Of a DNA stretch of 64,000 nucleotides, positions 23,501 to 34,222 are shown in pieces. Position 1 is the first letter of the stretch. Each line of letters starts with the position of its first letter. The stretch lies in the NCBI GenBank assembly GCA_015039465.1, contig MU130539.1:178121-242120 (forward strand), read 5' to 3'. The notes beneath the pieces are model-generated. The model saw only the letters and a program-made list of their open reading frames with translations. It was not told the origin of the DNA and searched no databases. The DNA comes from Phlegmacium glaucopus. Its lineage: Eukaryota > Basidiomycota > Agaricomycetes > Agaricales > Cortinariaceae. The position numbers and the translations under genes were made by a program.

Positions 23501-24805
23501 TCATAGAATGTGTCACTAGCCCAGAAGAGGTTGCACTTATTGCTCAAAACTTGCGAGCTTATGCTCCGCCGCTCCTCTTGGACCAGTTTGGTAATTATGT
23601 TGTTCAGTAAGTTCAAAATGTGGTTCTATTCATTCATGTTTCTCATCGCATTTACCAGGTGTTGCTTACGCTTCGGCGCTCCTGCCAATGATTTCATCTT
23701 CGATGCAATTGTCGACCGTATGTGGGAGGTTGCCCAAGGTCGATTTGGGGCTCGTAGTATGAGGGCATGTCTTGAGAGCCCTCATATCACAATCAATCAA
23801 CAGCGTCGAATTGCCACGGCTGTCATTCTGAACTCCATTCCTTTAGCGACCAACCCTAACGGAGCGTTGTTACTTACCTGGCTCCTTGATGCGTCTGGAT
23901 TCCCATCTCGCTACAACCTCTTGGCTCCGCGATTCACACCACATCTCTCCCACCTCTGTACCCATAAACTTGCTTCGCTCACTGTTCTTCGCATTGTCAA
24001 CCAAAAAATTGAGCCGGAGGCATCGAGGCAGATTGTTGAGGCATTGTTCTCGTCTCCTGGAGATCACGTCCTCACTGATGTTTTGGGTGACCAAGTGAAT
24101 GGTGTTGCAGTTGTCCACAAAATACTTGCCAGTCCGTTCATTGATCCATTGGCCAAACAAGATTACACCGAGGCGACAAAGCGAGTGCTCATTGAACTCA
24201 AGGTCATCGCAACACAAGCGTACCGAAGACTTATCGAAGAAGTTGGTTTACCAGTACCGAATTTCCAGCCAACATACAATAACACGCTTCCACCGACCGG
24301 CAAGGTCACTAAAAACTCATCGCAAAATTTCGGCGTTCCAGGACTGCCATCTGGATACCCGTCCAATGATCAAGGTTTTGCATCCATGATGGCTGCTTTG
24401 CAAATGGGAGGACAGAATCCTCAAGCTGGACCACCTGCTCCACCGCAATTGCATATTGACCCTAGTTACAACCCTGCTCCAGTTAGACGTATGGCTCCTG
24501 CCCCATCTACTTTCTCGCAATCTCCGGACCAATTCAATCCTTTTGGTATGCGCTCAGAGGCTGGTAGCCCACGACAGGTTGGCATTCGTCGTCCTGCTGG
24601 AGTTCCTGCTAATGCTTCTATGGGACCTTCCAATTCGTACGGTAACCAATCGTCCAACGTCATCCAGGGTGCCCTTCCTGGCATGAATCAGTCGCCCTAC
24701 GCAGGATTACCACCACAATCTGTTCCGCCTCACGTGTATCAACCATACATGTATGCTCCCTACCAACAGAGTCCACCTTCAAACATGGGAACTTTTCACG
24801 CATAA
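20566..24805 (+). CDS. Jsn1/Puf2-type RNA-binding protein: two RRMs plus Pumilio repeats
   Basis: This post-transcriptional regulator binds mRNA 3'UTRs; yeast Jsn1/Puf2 act on mRNAs for membrane and mitochondrial proteins. A first small exon (20566-20662, MSLSVSDNNGSYSRAPPSG) joins to a long Ser/Pro-rich disordered region. RRM1 starts RSLWIGNLDSAVTSEQLIHV (about 21985) and continues after an intron as ECGFVNFVDQADAI. RRM2 starts RALWIGSIPSSTTPATILSV (about 22430) and continues as NCGFINFERLDDAVRARK. The Pumilio array (about 23350-24270) shows FERCSSVPRVAMLERICPHL, IGIHKNGTWAAQKIIECV, LLDQFGNYVVQCCLRFGAP, GRFGARSMRACLESP, and LTDVLGDQVNGVAVVHKILA. The C-terminus is Pro/Gln/Asn-rich, as in other fungal members. 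About 1,270 residues are predicted. RRM plus PUF is a fungal combination, so the subfamily call is firm. Confidence 0.93.
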
Positions 24806-25295
24806 ACGCCATTCACACGACATCTCATGACGCCACTCGTTTAAAAGCCTCTATTCATGCCATTTTTTTTGAACCTATCTGCGCCTTAGTTGCACAACCC
24901 TTTCACTCGCTTGGTTTCGCAATTTGCTTTTGTACATTTTGTGCACTTGGTTTACAAACAATGTTCCGGAAAAAAGTTTTTTTATACCCCCCCTTTTGCA
25001 TCGCTGTGCATGCCTATCCACTCGTTTCCTATCCCACTAACAAAAATAGGGCATTACTCCTGCGGCGGTTGCTTGTTGGTGCTGGAGCAGATCCTCTTGC
25101 CGTTTTATCTCGTCTTTTCATAGTTGTATAACAAAGGATGGTCGTCTTACGATTGCCGTTAAAATTCAATAGACTAGCTAGCTCTGCTTTTGCTTTTCTG
25201 TTTATATTAAATGTTAAATTTTATGTACATAACTTGTCCTTAGTCTCGACCAATGACAACCAGCTTACATAATTGATACTTAGCAACATACAGCC
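24806..25295. other. Intergenic region without recognisable gene
   Basis: The 490 bp between the PUF gene stop and the next start hold T-rich sequence with homopolymer runs (for example near 24861 and 24976), fitting a 3'UTR. Only short chance frames are seen and no RNA gene. Confidence 0.6.
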
Positions 25296-25988
25296 ATGGG
25301 AAGTGCTGCCTCCAAAACTGCTCGCAGATACCCAAAGCCAAGTCGAGTCCCAACAACTGAAGCAACAAGCAAGAATCGACTAGCGGATAGTCATAGAACC
25401 AAAGGTCGAAGATATACCTCTTGTTATAGTCGATTTAACTTGATCATTTTTGTAGAAATCGAACAAGATGCCGGGGATCCTGACTTCCTGGCAAACCTGA
25501 GTCGTCTTGGACCAGTTCGCGTTAACCACTCCATGGAAACAATACGTCCAGTAGGATGTGTATTTCTGTTATGTCAGTGTTGATGTTAACCGGGGCTATA
25601 ATCAAGGATCCCATGGGCAGCACAACAAGTCGCCTGTTTGAGTCTCGTGCAAAGCCAGAGTTCGAGGCTTCGTCGCCTCATTTGGCCAAAAACCATCTGT
25701 ACTCTTCGACCTTGACTGAGCTCTTGAATCAACGCAAATCTACTCATACGCAAAAGGATCTTGAAAAACTTTCAATGGAATTTGGTATCGAAGTGGATAA
25801 ACTGGAGCGTTTGGCGCGCTATGTCACTAGTCCAAGCGTGATTAGCACAGCGATACATTCCGTCGGTAAAGATGGAGAAGGAGTTATGACTACAGTGCAT
25901 CTTCTTCGTATACCCATTACGTCCTCACACTTACACCACGCATTTTTGTTTTCAGGCAGTGTGGATTGAACCTCTCATGAAGCCTTGA
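25296..25988 (+). CDS. Small protein with N-myristoylation motif, function unknown
   Basis: I do not recognise the function. The start MGSAASKTARRYPKPSR at 25296 has Gly2, Ser6 and Lys7, matching the N-myristoyltransferase consensus (MGxxxSK), so membrane attachment is likely. Later exons give EIEQDAGDPDFLANLSRLGPV, SSTLTELLNQRKSTHTQKDL and EKLSMEFGIEVDKLERLARY followed by VTSPSVIS, a helix-turn-helix-like pair. An intron with a weak GTGCAT donor (from about 25892) joins to AVWIEPLMKP and TGA at 25988. Predicted length is about 170 residues. From memory, similar short fungal proteins with an MG-S-AS-K start and DPxFxxxLxxLGPV block exist in Ascomycota, but I cannot name them. Exon limits at 25410-25460 and 25540-25600 are approximate. 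Confidence 0.65.
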
Positions 25989-26454
25989 GCTAGTCTGGTG
26001 TTCATTGAACTTCTCCTATTCCAAGTTGCTTTGCCCTTGCAACAAGTTTTCCGATCACCGATGGTTCTAAGTATCCAGAGCCGTCGCCTCGTGCCCACGG
26101 CTTACTGTTCACCCTAAAGAGAAAAGGATATCCTTATCGTTCAGGATCAATTATGTACGACAGGATATAGAGCGTTTAACACTCGCCGTGTATGCTGAAT
26201 GCTAGTAACTCACTGAATTTCCAACTCTTATTGATCAACGTGTTCGTTCCCAACTACGACAACAATGTAGTGAGGTACTAGTAGCTGAAGTCTCCAGGAC
26301 AGAAATTTGTATATACATGAAATGTGTGATCCAATGAATGAGATGTAAAAGGTCATAAAGAGTAGAGTCAATCGTGAACTAGGGTTAAAAGCTTTGCAAA
26401 GGAGAGTGGTTTACGTGCGTGACAGCGTTGGTAGAACTGTAGCAATGAAAGGTA
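25989..26454. other. Convergent intergenic region without recognisable gene
   Basis: The 466 bp between two convergent genes hold only short chance frames. It is expected to hold the 3'UTRs of both; no RNA gene or repeat is seen. Confidence 0.6.
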
Positions 26455-27975
26455 TCAATTTGTGGTAAAGAAGTGGTCCGCATCGAAAGAAAGAGAGTCA
26501 AAATGCAATGAATCTAGTCTCATCTCGAAGCTCAAATCTCCAGGCTCATGCTGGAATACACCAGGCCCAGAAGTTGGAGGAGGACATGGAGTTGCTTTCT
26601 CCTGACGTTTTGAGTTACTTATCCTAGATTCTTGAGAAGAGGTAGAGGAACGGAAGGTCCTTCGGGCTCTCGGTGTGTGTTCGTCAGAAGAGCTTCTGGC
26701 ACAAAAATTGTCTAAGCTTAACCCCAGACCAAGATTCAGCACAACATCTGAGTCCAAAATAGATGCAAATGACGCTGGGCCGGTATCCTGTCCTCGAGAA
26801 AGTGGGCTTATGGGTAGACCATCTTCCATATTTGTGGGTGTTTGTGGACCCGAAGTAGTGCAGACGGATGTGACGGATGAAGGAGTGCAAGAAGTGGAGC
26901 GAAGAGTTGGTGTGCAATTTGAATCATCAAAGGTTAGAGATATGGGTGAAGAGGGCGTAGAGGAGGCAGGCGATGAAAAGGAAAAAAGTTTATGCAAACT
27001 GAGTATTGAAAAGCGGCGGCTTTTTGTTTTTTTGAAATCAGTAGTTGCGGTGGGTGTAGGAGAGGCAGCTTTAAGTCGGGCTTCGTCCTGCAACAGTTCA
27101 TTCTCGTAGATTGATGAACGACAAGATAGGCGGTCAGTTGCGGATGAGGCGGAAACGAAACTGCTCTGTGTGGGTGACGAGGTTAAAGCAAAGAAAGCTG
27201 GTTCCGATCGAGAAACAAGGGTGGGTTCATCAAGAGAGGAGATAGAAGAACGAGACCTGAGAGATGGCGAGATGAATAAGTGGGAGAGAATTCTAGAGCC
27301 ACGGCGGGATACGGAGGGGGTAGGAGGACGAGGAGATGCACCCGGCATCGTAGCTGTGACAATGTCAGAATGATGGTGAGAGTTTGACTTGGCCGACGCA
27401 AAGAGGTCTTGAGCGCGAGGTTTGGACGTCCGTAGAGAACCTTTGAGAGAACGGAAGGCTTTTGAGGCGCGGGATTTGAGTGTTTTTGAACGTTTAAATT
27501 CTGACGTCAAGCCAACATTTTGCGGTCCGTCGTCCTCTTTGGGAGAAGAATGCCTGCTACGCCTAACTTTGACGACTTCGATGACGTCCGAGTCGTTTGA
27601 AGTATCTCGAAGTGTTCTGAAAGGTTCGTTGTGAACAGAGCTTAGGGCACCTTCGAGTTCTGTATCTTGATCATATTCCGAGTCGGTATCGATGTCGTGG
27701 TAGATATTGTCCTCATTTTCGTCCTCCAGAGCATCGACGATTGACCGCGTTTCAGAACTATTATTTCTTGGTGCAATAAGGGGATCCACGAATACTGGCA
27801 ACTCTTTGCCAAAAGGAGAAGGGTCGTTACTGTCAGGAAAAGAAAAAACATGAATATCTGGGGTTTCTGGTCGGTCTATTATCTGTGAGAGAGTGGGATG
27901 TGCAGCGTCGAAAAAGCACCAAGCAGGTGATTGGTCCTCCTCTGGTGGAACGACGAACACGTTGGGCATCTGCAT
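26455..27975 (-). CDS. Serine-rich protein of unknown function, single exon
   Basis: The function is not recognised. An uninterrupted frame of 506 codons starts at 27975 (MQMPNVFVVPPEEDQSPAWC) and stops at 26455. The N-terminus (residues 1-60) and the C-terminus (GDLSFEMRLDSLHFDSLSFD, near residue 495) look ordered and conserved. The middle is Ser/Thr/Pro-rich and basic, with many possible kinase sites (RRSRHSSPKEDD, SRRGSRIL, SRRFSIL) of PKA/AGC type. There is an acidic run DEDENEDNIYHDIDTDSEYD at about residues 80-100. Absence of introns is unusual in this window. It is divergent from tRNase Z with only 86 bp between starts. No membrane segment or signal peptide is seen; a phosphorylated regulatory or scaffold protein would fit but is not shown. 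Confidence 0.75.
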   Translation of the reverse strand: MQMPNVFVVPPEEDQSPAWCFFDAAHPTLSQIIDRPETPDIHVFSFPDSNDPSPFGKELPVFVDPLIAPRNNSSETRSIVDALEDENEDNIYHDIDTDSEYDQDTELEGALSSVHNEPFRTLRDTSNDSDVIEVVKVRRSRHSSPKEDDGPQNVGLTSEFKRSKTLKSRASKAFRSLKGSLRTSKPRAQDLFASAKSNSHHHSDIVTATMPGASPRPPTPSVSRRGSRILSHLFISPSLRSRSSISSLDEPTLVSRSEPAFFALTSSPTQSSFVSASSATDRLSCRSSIYENELLQDEARLKAASPTPTATTDFKKTKSRRFSILSLHKLFSFSSPASSTPSSPISLTFDDSNCTPTLRSTSCTPSSVTSVCTTSGPQTPTNMEDGLPISPLSRGQDTGPASFASILDSDVVLNLGLGLSLDNFCARSSSDEHTPRARRTFRSSTSSQESRISNSKRQEKATPCPPPTSGPGVFQHEPGDLSFEMRLDSLHFDSLSFDADHFFTTN

Positions 27976-28061
27976 AATTAAGAAAGGAGTGTTTGGGTTC
28001 TGGTCAGTGGTTGAGCCAAGGTCAGCCAGACAAGGTCACGTGTCCGCGCACCTCTTGACTT
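27976..28061. promoter_or_regulatory. Divergent promoter gap with CACGTG
   Basis: 86 bp separate the starts of the Ser-rich protein and tRNase Z. An E-box palindrome lies at 28037-28042. A bidirectional promoter is inferred. Confidence 0.5.
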
Positions 28062-29459
28062 ATGTCCCAAATGACAGTCACTTTTCTGGGCACTGCTAGC
28101 GGTGGTGGACCCTCAGAGTCTAGAAACTGTTCGTCCTTGGTTTGTGACATGCTTGCTGATCACTCTCTTTGGAGTAAGCATATCTCTATCCATCTATCTA
28201 CATTTAACGTCTTTCATCAAGATAGTGGTCGATTGCGCTGAGGGGACCACGCGCCAATTCCAATTTCAACCTGCTTCTAATAGACCCCACTTACGTTTAA
28301 ACAGAATCACAAAAATATTTATTACCCATATGCATGGTAATTCATCAACCCGAAAATACCACCTCTACTTACCTTCTCCCAGCGGATCATATCATGGGTA
28401 TCGTTCCTCTCTTGCGCAACATTCTCTTCCCTCCGCCTGCGGCAAACTCTCCTTATGCGTTACAGGATAATCCAATAGTAATTTCTCTTTTAGTTTCTCC
28501 CCAAGTTCAATAGAATACTGAATTCATGTTCATTGTTAGCCAAAGATTGAGCTATATGGACCTGCTGGCTTGCGATTGTTCATCCGGCAGGTCATGAAGA
28601 TGACTCTTACTCGCACCTCAGATAAGTATGTTGTCCATGAACTGTTGAACGCAGAAGATGCTATTACACCCTGCGAACTCCCAACTTCTATCTCTTTGTC
28701 AAATTCCACCATTTCAGAACCCACTGTAATGCATTCCAGTGAAGTTGCTGGGCTGGACATCAGGCCTTCACCTGAAGATGGACTCTGGCGTGCTGTAGCT
28801 TATGGTAAAGGTACTATGAGTGAAATTGTCGTTGATGTAGGTCCAGTGCTTCATCGAGGTATGTCGCACTATTCACTTATTGCACTGGCCTGCAAGCATA
28901 AATGAAGCAATTTCTCTCTTTCAGATCCCTGCCTAGGCTACGTATTTACTGAGATTCGATATCCTTTCCGGAAATTGGTTCTTCTTGGGGACACCCATGA
29001 TCCTTCGCCAATTATTCCGCTGTGTCTTAACCCGTCTCCAGCCTTACTCGTCCACGAAGCTACCGACTCCCATATTTCGAAAGAGGCAGATCCATCGGGC
29101 AAGCTGTCCCGACGCTTTGCAGACGAAATTCTACAAAAGGCGCTCGCAAGAGGTCACTCTGTACCGGACATGGCAGGTGCATTCGCAAAAAAAATTGATG
29201 CTCGACAATTGGTGCTTAACCATATTGGAGGGAGGTCGGCGCCACTTTCATCGTTTTTCAGTGCCCACCTACCAATTCATTTATGTTGCCTAGGTTCCCG
29301 GCACCACGTAACCCAGCTGATCTCGCGCGCAATTCGATCATTCGTGACATTGAGAAGAAAGCAAGTGAAGCCTGGGGCCCAGGAAAGAGTGCGATAGTTG
29401 CATCGGATTTCGTGCAGGTCCATGTGCCTTTTGATGGAGCGTCTTCAGATTCAGTATGA
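28062..29459 (+). CDS. tRNase Z (ribonuclease Z, short ELAC1-like form)
   Basis: This metallo-beta-lactamase endonuclease removes the 3' trailer of precursor tRNAs. Two in-frame ATGs (28062, MSQMTVTFLGTASGGG; and 28071) precede the core. The first intron joins LW to MVDCAEGTTRQFQFQ. The zinc-binding motif HMHADH is split by an intron after its second histidine (FITHMHA, then DHIMGIVPLLRNILFPP), with Ala where Gly is usual. Then come KIELYGPAGLRLFI, RKLVLLGDTHDPS (third metal motif), LLVHEATD (the HEAT motif) and ARQLVLNHIGGRF. The exon ends VHVPFDGASSDSV with TGA at 29459. About 370 residues and no second lactamase half mark the short form; whether a long form exists elsewhere cannot be seen. 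The extra open frame after the stop (to 29686) is not needed for the family fold. Confidence 0.92.
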
Positions 29460-29857
29460 CTCGTGAGATAGAGGCTTTCCGACGTGGCTTTAACCAACAA
29501 GCCCTTGTCACAAAGCTTGCGCAAACGCCAAGCACAATGCAACAAGGCGTAGATTCTTCCAATGATTCTGAGTCATCATACAACCGTAACGGAAAACTGA
29601 CGGGTGTATCACTACTGTCCATGTTTGGTCTCACACTCTCTTGCGCTCCTCTATATAACTTGCATGTCACAACAGGGTTATTGTGAGTCTGAATATTCAA
29701 CCTGGCAAACCTCTATGTAGTAAAAGTTCGTAAGTCATCAGGCGCCATTAAAAGTGTAGAACTAGATCCTCGCCCTGGTTGTCAAGGTCATAGCTTCCAA
29801 AAAAAGTGCAGGAAAGAAAAAGAGGGGTCCAGCGACAATGCATATTCATTCCACCAA
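29460..29857. other. Convergent intergenic region without recognisable gene
   Basis: The 398 bp hold the 3' ends of tRNase Z and the MFS gene. An open frame of about 76 codons overlaps the tRNase Z stop but has no family resemblance. No RNA gene is seen. Confidence 0.55.
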
Positions 29858-32143
29858 TCATAATTCCTTGTCCTCATTTTCTGTTGTCAGGCTTTTGTGC
29901 TGCAAACAACCGCCTTTCGTCACAGGCAGGTGATACGGCGGCATTTCGTTCATAGGCCTCCCCTCCAATAGGGATAAAGCTGTGTTCCTCCCGGAAAGGC
30001 TGGATTGAGAATCCTTGTAGGCAAATTTAGATCTGTTCCTGATCCACAGGCCATATTTCTAAATAGGAAATAAAACAGGGTTTGTCCCGTTAGCGTTTGT
30101 GGGCAAAGAAAGTATCTAAATGAAATCACTCACCCAAAAGAGGATTGGGATAGGCACACACACGGTGGACAAACAAATACAGTCATGGCCCTTTCATCTC
30201 CGAGAGCCTTAAATAATGCAGGACAGAATAGAGGGAACACTGCGCCACAGATCGATCGTAACACAATTGTAGCTGCGAGGGCGCTGGCGACATAGATGGT
30301 GTAGGTGTCCATTAAATACGTGGTCAAACTCTGTAAAATTTGAGCTACTCCCATGCCGAATGGAATTCCAGCTAGAATAGGAACGATCCAATGAATTGAT
30401 GGCTTCGTTGTCCTGTGAAGCCAGGTTTATTCTATTATTGCTGACACCTCTGGAAGTTTCAAAATCAGCGTACCAGGCAAACCACCAAAGCCCTAGCGGA
30501 TTTAGGATAGCACCGACCATCGCCAGCGGTAAACGACTGGAATACTTGTTAGGCGACATGAAAATCCTGCAGACTGAGACGGCTCACGCTTCAGGCGGGG
30601 CTCTGCCACTTTCGCTCTTGTCCATCATTTTCCAATAAAACTTGTTCTGTATAGGCTGTGACACAAGTCCTCCCAGAATTCCAAGTCCGACGCCAAGAAA
30701 AGCAAGACCTCCTTCTCCAGGAGAAAAATGCCTATGCTCCTGGAAGACCATAGGAAAAGCTGAGAAAAGGGCGTAGAGTGTTCCATAAACGATTGACACA
30801 TATATGGCGAGGAGAAGCACGATGGGTTCGGTGACCAAGAACACTGATGGGGTGGGTCAAAAAGACTTCACAGCGATAGTATTTAAGGCGCTGAAGACAT
30901 ACAGAAAGGCCTGCTAAGATTTGTACGCATGACTTGAGAGAAAGGTTTTGATTGATTTAAATCGTGAATGGAGACGTATTGTATCATGTCATTGGAGGCA
31001 GCAGTGTAACTCCTAGCGCGCCGACGAAGAAGGATAGGAGCATACTGCGTTGTTTTTATCGTTCAACAAAGGTTTGTCAGTTATGGCCGACAGACGGCCG
31101 ATGACAATATCGGTATACCCACCGTTTCCGGGGTCAAGAAATATCCGGATGCGAGCGTGAAAACCGAAAATATGACCACGAGCCAGAAATTGAAATGCCA
31201 CCCTAGGTGTGGATTTTGAGCAACAAATCCTCCAACAATTGGGCCTATAACTAATGAAAGAGTTGACGCGTCTGTTGATGATATGAAATGCATGTATTCT
31301 CACCAGGACCAAGAAATGGGACGGTGGCGTAAATTGCCGAAGCAAGTCCACGTTCACGGGCGTTCCAGATATCACTTATGACGCCACCACCGTTGGTGAA
31401 GGCTGTTATAAGTATCAAATAATGAGTGGATGGATTATGGCGTAAAGGCGTAAAGTATATGGGTACTGACGGGATGCACCGCAGATCCCTGTTATTAAAC
31501 GGCATGAAAGTAAGGTAGGGAGATTGTGACTCAAAGCTCCCTCCAGCTGAAAAACCGTATAGATCGAGATCGTTATGAGAAAGATGATGCGCTATCCGGA
31601 ATCATTATTTAGCCGGAATCATTTGCAATAGCCTTCAAAGGATCCTCATACCCTTCCAAACATCTGCCCGAAGAGAAAGGAGTAAGGCAGCTGCTGAGGC
31701 AAAAAAAAAACTGGTAAGGCAGTCTTACCTCACTGGTTGGAGCGAAAGCCAAAGGTCTGTGATGAGTATCAGCGAACCGATTACTTGAAGAGTTTGGAGC
31801 TGCCTTACCCTAAAGCAAAACCTAGAACATAGAGAGATATACCGACTATGGCGACATTATATGAAATATTCAGATCGTGCATAATGTACTGAAGGCCTCC
31901 AGTGTAAGAGCTACTGCTAAATGATACCGTCCAGGTGCATACAGCCAGCTGAAAGGAAGAGCAAATAATCTTAAAAACTCAAAATAATAACTAGAATGAG
32001 CGAACCTGTGCAGTTATGACCCATTTCTTGAATTTGGGCCAGTTATAGGGGTTTTCAGGGTCATTTAAATCCCAACCGACAATGTAGGGGTCGTTAACTG
32101 TACCACTGCCTGTGTAGGTAGTCCGCTGTGCCACGGTATCCAT
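29858..32143 (-). CDS. Major facilitator superfamily exporter (DHA1 drug:H+ antiporter type)
   Basis: This is a plasma-membrane multidrug or metabolite exporter with 12 predicted membrane segments. It starts at 32143 (MDTVAQRTTYTGSGTVNDPY, then IVGWDLNDPENPYNWPKFKK, a fungal DHA1 N-terminus with NPxNWP). The first membrane helix includes TVSFSSSSYTGGLQYIMHDL. Motif C of antiporters is visible in ATVPFLGPVIGPIVGGFV (about 31340-31230), followed by NPHLGWHFNFWL. Later exons show VYGTLYALFSAFPMVFQEH and LAFLGVGLGILGG. The C-terminal exon (KYGLWIRNRSKFAYKDSQ) runs to TGA at 29858. About ten short introns interrupt it. Substrate cannot be told. It stands alone, with no secondary-metabolite cluster around it. 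Confidence 0.88.
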
Positions 32144-32454
32144 GGGAAGAAGGCCATGAGATTAAGCATTTTTATATAGGGAAGGATGGGGCTCATTGGA
32201 GATAGTATGTAGTCGTTGTTTGTAACTATTTGTCACCGAGTTTTAGTCACCTGTTCTTGTTCACAGCTCTTCACCAACCTCCTCCTCCATCATCGTTCCC
32301 AGCTTCTTCAACGACCGAACATCCCCGGCTCCTATCGTCCAACAACGTCCGATTTATTCCGCTCATCTCAATTATCCTCTTCATCACCACTCGTCCTATT
32401 TTTCCTTCTTTTTCTTAACGCTCTGTATCTCTACATCTCTTTCCAGAATTTATC
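32144..32454. promoter_or_regulatory. Divergent promoter region, MFS exporter / GSK-3
   Basis: The 311 bp between divergent starts contain CT-rich sequence toward the GSK-3 start (about 32260-32450), typical of fungal 5' leaders. No E-box and no extra gene is seen. Confidence 0.4.
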
Positions 32455-34063
32455 ATGGCGACCCACGGCCCAATCAATGGTGTAAAAGTCTCCCGTACGT
32501 AACTTGTTCGACTTCATTGCTCTATGAATCAATCTTTTTTTGTCCGTGGCCCCTCACCCGATATCTCCTTTCTATCTTTCTCTAATCGCTTCAAATCAAT
32601 ATCTCAATGCTAGCAATCGACGATCCACACAAGGTTGTCAAAGTTATTGCTTCCGACGGTAAATCAGGCGATACAAGAGACCTCACCTACACAAACTGCA
32701 AAGTCGTCGGAAATGGCTCTTTTGGTGTCGTTTTTCAAGCAAAACTCGTAGGTTCGCCCAAGGACGGGGAGGACATTGCCATTAAGAAGGTGTTGCAGGA
32801 TAAGCGATTCAAGGTTTGTTTTTCGGATCTTCCCCGTCAATCACGCTCCCTTGAGCTTCCTTTCCTCACCTTTCCAGAATCGCGAGCTACAAATAATGAG
32901 ACTCGTCGGTCATCCAAACGTTGTTGACCTGCGGGCATTCTTTTATTCAAACGGAGACAAGGTGGGGCAGCAACCATCTTCATATCTTGGAAATCTACTC
33001 AGAAACCTCCAACTCATAGAAAGATGAAGTTTATCTAAACCTTGTGTTGGAATATGTACCCGAAACTGTTTATCGTGCAAGTCGCCATTATGCAAAACTC
33101 AAGCAACCAATGCCCATGCTTCAAATCAAATTGTATATGTACCAACTTTTACGTTCCCTTGCCTATATTCACTCCGTTGGCATCTGCCATCGAGATATCA
33201 AACCCCAGAACTTGTTGCTGAACCCAGCAACTGGTGTACTGAAGCTTTGCGACTTCGGGTCTGCAAAAATATTGGTTGCAGGCGAACCAAATGTCAGTTA
33301 TATCTGCTCCAGGTACTACCGTGCTCCCGAGCTTATTTTTGGGGCCACCAACTACACAACTAACATCGGCAAGTTATTTTACGTTGTTTAAAACAAACGA
33401 ACACAAACTAATCGTCAGTCTGTTTAACAGACATATGGTCAACAGGATGTGTAATGGCAGAGTTGATGCTTGGCCAGCCTTTATTCCCTGGAGAGAGTGG
33501 TATTGATCAACTGGTGGAGATTATCAAAGTGCTTGGAACGCCATCGCGTGAGCAAATCAAGACAATGAACCCCAATTATATGGAGCACAAATTCCCACAA
33601 ATCAAACCTCATCCATTTTCAAAAGTATGTTTCAAAGTTGGATAGAAAGGCGAGCTTCGTATTAAAGCAGAACAGGTCTTCAGGCCTCGCACAGCCCCCG
33701 AAGCGATTGACCTGGTATCAAAGTTGTTGGAGTACACACCAGGTGCGCGCCTGAGCGCGGTGGAGGCGATGATCCACCCTTTCTTTGACGAGCTGAGGGC
33801 AGAAGGTGCGAGAATGCCAAATGGGAAGGATTTCCCTCCACTCTTCAATTTTACACGCGAAGGTAAGTCTGACCTAGGATGACGCCTTTCTGTTGTGATT
33901 TGCATCTTAACTAATTTGCACTGTCACAGAACTTTCAGTGCGACCCGATTTGATTCGACAGCTCGTGCCTGCGCATTGTGAACCCGAACTGGCCTCACGG
34001 ACGATTGTGCTGGATGCTTTTGTGCCCATACCATTGGAGCAGCTTAAGATCACGCTGGATTGA
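32455..34063 (+). CDS. Glycogen synthase kinase 3 family protein kinase
   Basis: This is a CMGC Ser/Thr kinase of the GSK-3/Rim11/Mck1 group. It starts at 32455 ([18 protein letters not shown]) with the first intron after 40 bases. Kinase landmarks are the glycine loop [12 protein letters not shown], catalytic lysine in [12 protein letters not shown], regulatory helix [16 protein letters not shown], catalytic loop [12 protein letters not shown], metal motif LCDFGSAK, and activation segment [20 protein letters not shown] with the GSK-3 tyrosine and basic pocket arginine. GSK-3-specific blocks are [12 protein letters not shown] and [20 protein letters not shown]. The frame ends LEQLKITLD with TGA at 34063. 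About 390 residues is normal for the family. Likely roles (glycogen, morphogenesis, stress) are family knowledge. Confidence 0.95.
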
Positions 34064-34222
34064 AAGGGAGATATGGAGGAGATATGCAATCATTCGCGAT
34101 TCTAGCCTGTTATATATATATCTTTGAAGTATACGAAAGCGTTTGATCAGGATGGCGACATTTGGCGAATAAAATTTACAATAAATAAATAACAAGTCCG
34201 TCTGCTTTCCCTGAACCCCAAA

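Noticed and set aside
26675..27373. Plus-strand open frames within the Ser-rich gene
   Set aside because: They are antisense shadows of the 506-codon frame, whose N- and C-terminal parts look protein-like.
29456..29686. Open frame of 76 codons overlapping the tRNase Z stop
   Set aside because: The tRNase Z fold is complete before it, and the frame has no family resemblance.
30000..32200. Secondary-metabolite or drug-resistance cluster around the MFS exporter
   Set aside because: Neighbours are tRNase Z, GSK-3 and Met30-like housekeeping genes; no synthase or P450 is present.
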